This document shows positions 58,157 to 64,000 of a DNA stretch of 64,000 nt, piece by piece. The stretch comes from Coleophoma eucalyptorum (lineage: Eukaryota; Ascomycota; Leotiomycetes; Helotiales; Dermateaceae): NCBI GenBank assembly GCA_026120035.1, contig JALRME010000008.1, positions 1,302,001 through 1,366,000 of the forward strand, given 5' to 3'. Position numbers and translations under genes: made by a program. Each line of letters opens with the position of its first letter. The stretch's first letter is position 1. The notes under the pieces were generated by a model. The model ran no database searches, was not told where the DNA came from, and was given only the letters and a program-made list of their open reading frames with translations.

Positions 58157-59339
58157 ACTGATTTTGCGGTACGATGGAGCTTAAGATCGGCCAGTAATAC
58201 AGGGCATAAGAATCACATGAAGCTGAAATAGCATTTTTTGACGAAGTAAACGACCACCTTTTGTGTCGTTCTGCTGTACTCCGGAACCGGTATCATCTGA
58301 CCGGGACCGGCCAACATCAGCTGATTGTCATTCTGATCCGGTCCCGCAAGATCAATAAAATTAACTGAGTCTCGTCAACGTCACTATTGGCCTTTTAGTC
58401 ACTGGCATGGTTGAAAATTACTCTATTGTTGTCGTTGCAGCTGACTTTGTTTTCGGTATCGAAGCCATATTTGTGTAAGACATGCTGCCATTGTGGCTCT
58501 GGTCATTGACTATACGCAAATATAGGGCTCCTACCATGATGAGTGTCAGTTTAGGGTTTGATCCACATACTTTCTACACTCGCAGTGATATTCGAATACG
58601 CAAGGGATGAGAAAAGAATTTATGACATCTTAGTCCATGAAATCGTGCTCATCTCCGTATGTACATTCCTTCATAACAGGACTTGTTTAGTTTACCAATT
58701 TTTATGCCTCCAATTCTTGTGTACATAACCATAATGAGGCTAAGTTGATAGTAAAAGAATAACTTGAACCCTATTACGATGCTGTTGTATTAATGCATTG
58801 CCATTTCTAGCGTAAAAAATTTAAATGGCTGTTTCTATTAAAACAATATTCTTATCTTAATGCCACTTTCAGGGCAATGATGGCTACGGTTTCCCTCGCA
58901 ATTGGCGTATCCAATTGCAGTAACTCTCATGCATTATGCAGTGGTCCACCGCAGAAAGGATTCGGGAGTTACCTAATACAGTAATCGGACCGCTGTCTCA
59001 CCCGAAAGACCAAAACGTAGCATTTAGGCTAAGAACGATATAGTATTGATTGGAGTTACTAATCCTTGCTTGAACTGTAGTTAGAGTTATCAATTAACAT
59101 TTCCTTGGGTCCATTCACCAACCCGTCTGATGGGATTACTCATGCTTCCCCAGACTCCATGCTTTCTCCGCATTCGACTCCACATAGAGACGAGACCTAC
59201 TACCAAGAATGGCCCAAATCCATTTGTATGGGGTCTATAAAAGAGGGGCTACTGCCCTTGATAAGAGACATACGCACATTACTTTATAATTACATCAAAA
59301 TCATTGAAGTACTTTCAGTAGTATATTCTAATTTAAACG
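58157..59339. other. divergent intergenic region
   Basis: About 1.2 kb between two diverging genes. The left part holds CCGG elements (58281-58346). The right part holds the permease promoter. A plus-strand ORF at 59105-59377 overlaps the true start and is probably chance. Confidence 0.55.
58281..58346. promoter_or_regulatory. CCGG-N2-CCGG elements upstream of isochorismatase-like gene
   Basis: CCGGAACCGG (58281-58290), CCGGGACCGG (58301-58310) and the near match CCGGTCCCG (58338-58346) lie 125-190 bp upstream of the start at 58156. The first is the exact reverse complement of the element at 52699-52708. The last two form a 9-bp inverted pair. Confidence 0.5.
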
Positions 59340-61084
59340 ATGCCTCCACTCAACGAGAAAGTCGATATCCAAATTAAAGATGCAGCTGCTCAACATGTCG
59401 AAAACTTGATGGGGCTTAGTGCTATTGTTGAAGCAAAGATTGCTTCAGATGACGAGCACCAGCAAACCTTTTGGCAAGCGGTCCGAGACAACCGTAAAGC
59501 CATCATATGGTCGATGATGATATCGCTCTCCATAATTATGGAAGGCTACGATATTATCCTTCTTGGTAATTTCTGGGCTTATCCGCAGTTTCAAAAGAAG
59601 TATGGTCGCTATTATGGCCCTGAGATTGGATATCAGGTTTCGGCATCATGGCAAACGGCATTGAACACCAGTAGCAATATCGGTTCTTTCTTTGGTGAAT
59701 CACACGAAATTTAAAACAAATTGCGTGAAAGCTAACTGTTTGTAGGTGCATTTCTAAATGGGTATTTGGCCTCTAAATATGGCTATCGCAAAGTTATGAT
59801 TGTTGCAATGGCGTTCATGAATGGTTTGTAATGTTTCCAACTTATCAGCCTCAACTCCAATTGATATTAAACTTGCTAATCGAGTCTTGTTTTTGTGCAG
59901 CTTTCATCTTCATCGTCTTCTTCGCTCCAAATATCCAAGTTCTACTGGTTGGGGAGATTTTCTGCGGATTATCATGGGGGGTCTTCGCAACTGTCGGCCC
60001 AGCATATGCCTCAGAAGTTTGCCCTGTCGTTCTGCGCGGGCATCTTACAACGTACGTCAACTTATGTTGGGCTACGGGACAGCTTATTGCATCGGGCATA
60101 CTTCTCGGTCTAATCAATCGGGAAGATGAATGGGCATATCGGATTCCCTTCGCAGTGCAATGGGCGTGGCCATTACCCATCATGGTTATCTGCTGGTTTG
60201 CACCTGAGAGTCCTTGGTATCTTGTTCGTAAAGAAAGGTTCGACGAAGCTCGGGTGAGCATCAAAAGACTGGGAAACAGAACCGCTGAACAGATCAACGG
60301 GCAGCTTGCTATGCTCGTGCACACCACGAAGATTGAAGCCGAGCTAGACGAAGGGACCACATATTTAGACTGTTTTAAAGGCGTGGACCTTCGACGTACA
60401 GAAATCTGCTGCATGGCGTTTGCAGGGCAAGTCTTTTGTGGAATCGATTTTGCGTATCAACCAACATACTTTCTAACCACAGCTGGCATGAGTAGCGATT
60501 ACGCATTTGACATCAACCTTGGCGCAACAGGTATGGCATTCTGCGGGACCCTTCTGTCTTGGTTTCTGCTGCCAAAATTTGGCCGAAGGACCATCTACCT
60601 CTGCGGCCTCGGGTCCCTCACCGGAATACTCCTCCTCATCGGCATCATTAACTCCGCTGCCTCTTCAAATGTAGCGCTTTGGGTTCAGGGAGGCTTGTGT
60701 GTTTTTTGGCTCTTCACATATTCACTGACTGTCGGTCCAATGACCTACGCTATCGTCTCGGAGACATCATCATTGCGCCTGAGGCCGCTCACTGTTACTC
60801 TGGCTCGAAACTCCTACATCATTATGAATATTGTTGGGAGTATCCTTGAAAGCTATTTCATGAATCCTACAGCATGGAATACTTCAGGAAAGACCGGCTT
60901 TTTTTGGGCAGGCACAGGCTTTTTGACGTTCTTATGGGCTTTCTTCCGCTTGCCAGAGGCGAAGGGGAGAACGTACGAGGAACTAGACTTATTGTTTGCT
61001 AAAAAGATCCCAGCGAGATTATTTTCCAAAACCAAGGTGGACGCCTATGCTGATCACCAATCTGAGGCCAAGAATGAAGAATGA
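59340..61084 (+). CDS. alpha-glucoside-type sugar permease (MFS)
   Basis: Exons 59340-59694, 59746-59823 and 59901-61084 join in phase and give 538 aa. The first helix region reads IIMEGYDIILLGNFWAYPQF, then the sugar-porter motif after splice 1, NGYLASKYGYRKVMI. VAMAFMN-AFIFIVFF crosses the second splice. Then come PESPWYLVRKERFDEA at the end of helix 6 and LPKFGRRTIYLCG after the large loop; the tail ends with FRLPEAKGRTYEELDLLF, typical of sugar porters. NFWAYPQFQKKYG is a feature of the maltose/general alpha-glucoside permease group. The carrier would import di- or trisaccharides with protons. It is convergent with a transcription-factor gene. Confidence 0.9.
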
Positions 61085-61632
61085 AGTCATACATGTGGAG
61101 ACCAAGCATTGATGGGTAGCAGTTGATATAAACAATGAAGGTGATGCAGGGTCTAAAATTGTGGCATTTGCTAGTAATCGCTGATAATTCAATTTGCGTA
61201 GAACAAGTGACGGGGATCTGATCAAAGGCTGCGTCATGTTGAGTGTTCGTAATGATAGTTATTTGAATATATTTTTCAACCGATAATAATGGGAATGATA
61301 AAGCGTACCTACCATACCTTTCAAACGCTTACGCCTTTCTCCATCGCACATGACTCGCGAAAATCCTTTAGCTTTCGTCCCTCGATACAAGTTTATATGG
61401 AACATATTTCTCTAGAATAGAACTTATATCATTGCAATGCTGCTGCGTAGCAACGATCATAGGCCAAGCCCCTTTTCTAAGTAGCTAACACCTCCTTAAT
61501 ACTTCTGACACTGCGTGGCTGTATGTCACTGGTGCTCTTTATGCGGCAATGGATGTATCCTTATGTTTGAATTTGATCATATTTCATTCTTTAAAGATCA
61601 TTTCCGTCTTTTCAATGCTACAACACAGTGTC
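61085..61632. other. convergent intergenic region
   Basis: About 550 bp between the 3' ends of the permease and the next regulator. No feature seen. Confidence 0.5.
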
Positions 61633-63757
61633 CTAAAAGTCCCGTAATTGCCTCGCATAAGCCTTGGTGCCACCATAATCATCGAAAATCTCATTCAGAA
61701 ATAATGTACCATCAGATATAACATCTTGTAGGCTGGTTGGCATACCCAGCTCAAAAAATCCTTCCAAAAATGCAAGTTCGTTGATTTCCTGGGTATTTTC
61801 GGTGTTTCCAACAAGGTTTCGGTCGTCATAACCAGCAGACACTGCTGTTGCTAGGAAACCAGGGGACATGGGCTGAGAATCTGTTTGAGTTGGATAAGTC
61901 CCTTGCAAATTGCTAATGGTTATGTCTGGGCTAAAATCTCTAGCGGCTTCTAACATCTGTTGTGTCTGAGAAATGTCGGGCAAAGGCCGTATGCTTTCTT
62001 CGGAAACAGGATCTGTTGCATTTGGACCATTGTCTGTACAATTTCCTGGGGGCAGCATACTATTACTCGAGGATTTAGATAAACTGGCTTGCTGATGAAG
62101 TGACCCATAATGGTTGGCGCCTGTAACTGCGTCAATGCCAATCAATAAATTAGTAAAGTCCTGCATGCGTGCCGAGGGCTGCTGAAGACTCCTCAATGCC
62201 ACTCTGCCTAGCTTTGATGCCATATCTGCATTGCTCCAGCTGGAACGCAAATCATCAAGGATCTGGCAACGTGTGATGACATCTTTTTCAGCACTCATCC
62301 TTTCCTTTTGGCTATCTCTCATTGCACAGAGAGCGCCTGTCAAGGACAGTGTTGCTGCGTATGGAACAACAGGCAACGGAGGTAATTGTGCATGACGGTT
62401 GTCAGACATAAGTGTCTGAATACGGTCGCAAGCAGTGATGCGACGTTTATAGGATATCGATCCGGGCTTACCACAGCGACACGATAGTATAGCAACTACT
62501 TGGAAGCTCAGTTCCAAGACAGCTTCAAGAAGTGTCAGTGCTGCATAGATCATATTTAAAGGCTTAGATAGAATCGTGCTTACTCCAATGTGAAACCTGA
62601 AACATAAAAGCGTTCAAGTCACCAGTCAGTTCTGAAAATGAGATGAACTGGTCTCTCCATTCGGTCTGATTCTGCGCAAGAGGGGGCCGGTACAGATCAA
62701 AAACCTCTCCCAACAAATCACCAAGCCTGAGCCAGATAGCCATAACTTGCAGTTTGTGATCAGGTCCCGGCGGTGGTCGTGGTAGCTGAATATCTCTGTC
62801 TAGGATCATGATTGGGTTACTACTAATGCAAGCATTGAACCGGTCCAGGCTCCATAATGACCACCATAGCATGCTTAGTTCATCTGTAGTAGTACGTCCA
62901 GGCCCTTGGAAGTGGAGCTTCATCGCCCAAGCCAGCTGCAAAGCCTGCGACAGATGAGCTGAAGATTGCTCTATGCCATATGTCCCATCATTATGGAGAT
63001 GCAAGAGAGCCAAGATCTGAATTTTAGTTACACGGTCCGGCTCGAGATCAGCTTTCATTGCGGCATCAAGACCGACATAAATACTTCTCGCAAACTGAAC
63101 AGGACTTAGCAGCGGTCCGTCTTCGGTCAGTTGCAGATATGGTACTGCTTGCTGGGTTTTACATGCTGATAGACAAACAGCTTGAATCAAGAATCTTGAA
63201 GCCCGACCCAAGGAATACAGGCGAAGCAACTTTCCAGAGTCAAAAATAGGCAAGAGGCCATTTATACATGCGATAAATGTTGTGACTAGTGCGTCTTGCG
63301 TTGCTTTTGGTAGGACTCGGAATGCACCTACAGCCTTGAGGTAGCTCCTTTGGACTTCTATCATCTCTTCCTGGCCGGTTCTGTAGTTAGGGCCAGCTTC
63401 TAGACAATGAAATCCACTAGAGCTTATCCTACTTGTGGATGGTTCATTCGTATGAGTTAGAGGTTCATCAATATGTATAGGTGGAATTCCTGCTGGAGAA
63501 TCATTTTCTGCACCAATTCCTGGCGACCCGCTTCTTGGCGCGTGCTCTGTGTCGCGACTTGTATCTTCCAAGCCATCCACGGTCTGTATTGAAGCAGGTG
63601 AGACAGCATCGGCAATGCTAGATTGTGCCGGGATTTCCATCGAGCGAGGAAATGTATGAAGACAACGCTTCTTGTTCTTTGAGCATACTACACATGCTTT
63701 CGCTACCCTCTTCCGACTGGCAAATTCGGCTGTATTGACTTCCCAGACGATCTCCAT
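61633..63757 (-). CDS. fungal transcription factor with partial zinc cluster
   Basis: Exons 62584-63757 and 61633-62540 join in phase over a 43-nt intron and give 693 aa. The N-terminus reads RKRVAKACVVCSKNKKRC, the first half of a Zn2Cys6 cluster (C22, C25, C32), but the second C-x2-C-x6-C is not seen in the next residues, where LHTFPRS leads into a disordered Ser/Pro-rich stretch. The middle has the fungal transcription-factor domain: ATQDALVTTFIACINGLLPIFDSGKL, SRFLIQAVCLSACKTQQAVPYL, and DELSMLWWSLWSLDRFNACISS. This is a layout of xylanolytic/maltose-regulator-like factors. Binding by the short cluster is uncertain. It faces the sugar permease, so control of that gene is possible but unproven. 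Confidence 0.83.
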
Positions 63758-64000
63758 CAGTTACAACACAGTAGGCTCGTGCGAGTGTTGCTATAGTGCT
63801 GATGGTTGATGCTACTGTGTTGGTGGGATGCTGGGCGATGCCGAGAGAAGTGGGGTCATACTCCGTGGGACTGGTTGTTTAGGGAGTAGTATCTGCCACT
63901 GGTTAGAGAGCTATGTTAACAGATTTGGTATTTGTAGCTCTTTGGAAGTATTCGGTTTAGCGGTGACAGCTAATTGTATTGATGCCCTCTTTGTCCCGGG

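Noticed and set aside
59105..59377. 90-codon ORF before the sugar permease
   Set aside because: It overlaps the permease start in another frame and shows no domain; likely chance.
1..64000. tRNA, rRNA or CRISPR elements
   Set aside because: I saw no convincing tRNA B-box with a matching A-box, no rRNA-like stretch and no array of regular repeats with spacers.

Overview
The window is nuclear DNA from a filamentous ascomycete (Pezizomycotina). Genes carry short GT-AG introns of about 48-100 nt, and families confined to or expanded in these fungi are present: three HET-domain genes, fungal Zn2Cys6 regulators, an RTA1-like protein, a fungal rhodopsin-domain (PTH11-like) protein and a DUF4246 protein. 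HET expansion fits Leotiomycetes or Sordariomycetes, but I cannot place it further. There is no operon structure, and I found no rRNA, tRNA or CRISPR. About 20 protein genes are supported, most of them rebuilt by joining exons on phase and protein-family continuity.

Layout. 0-12 kb: the 3' half of an ABCC-type ABC transporter, a membrane-anchored TAP-like serine hydrolase, an AT-rich gene-poor stretch, a small alpha/beta hydrolase and a rhodopsin-domain membrane protein. 13-23 kb: a broken kinase-like gene, a DUF4246 gene, an unknown acidic-tailed gene with a frameshift, and a HET gene. 24-33 kb: a Zn2Cys6 regulator, an unknown membrane protein, an RTA1-like exporter, and a second HET gene facing a small two-TM Ser/Thr-rich protein. 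33-38 kb: intergenic, with a 61-bp minisatellite and a fragment of an acyl-CoA-ligase gene. 38-50 kb: a UDP-glycosyltransferase, a Zn2Cys6 regulator with many tiny exons, then a purine-nucleoside group (nucleoside hydrolase, adenine/adenosine deaminase, Dal5-type permease). 50-64 kb: a third HET gene with an inserted TM hairpin; a DHA1 drug transporter, a Zn2Cys6 regulator and an isochorismatase-like hydrolase; an alpha-glucoside-type sugar permease and another regulator.

How the genes may work together. The nucleoside hydrolase and deaminase could release and deaminate purine bases, with the divergent permease importing a purine-derived nitrogen source. GATA motifs and a pair of matching CGG-rich palindromes lie in their intergenic regions. 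The DHA1 transporter and the isochorismatase-like gene, on either side of a Zn2Cys6 regulator, share CCGG-N2-CCGG elements upstream, which suggests a small regulon. Three HET genes plus the remains of a kinase-like gene of the kind linked to fungal non-self recognition suggest an incompatibility-type accessory region.
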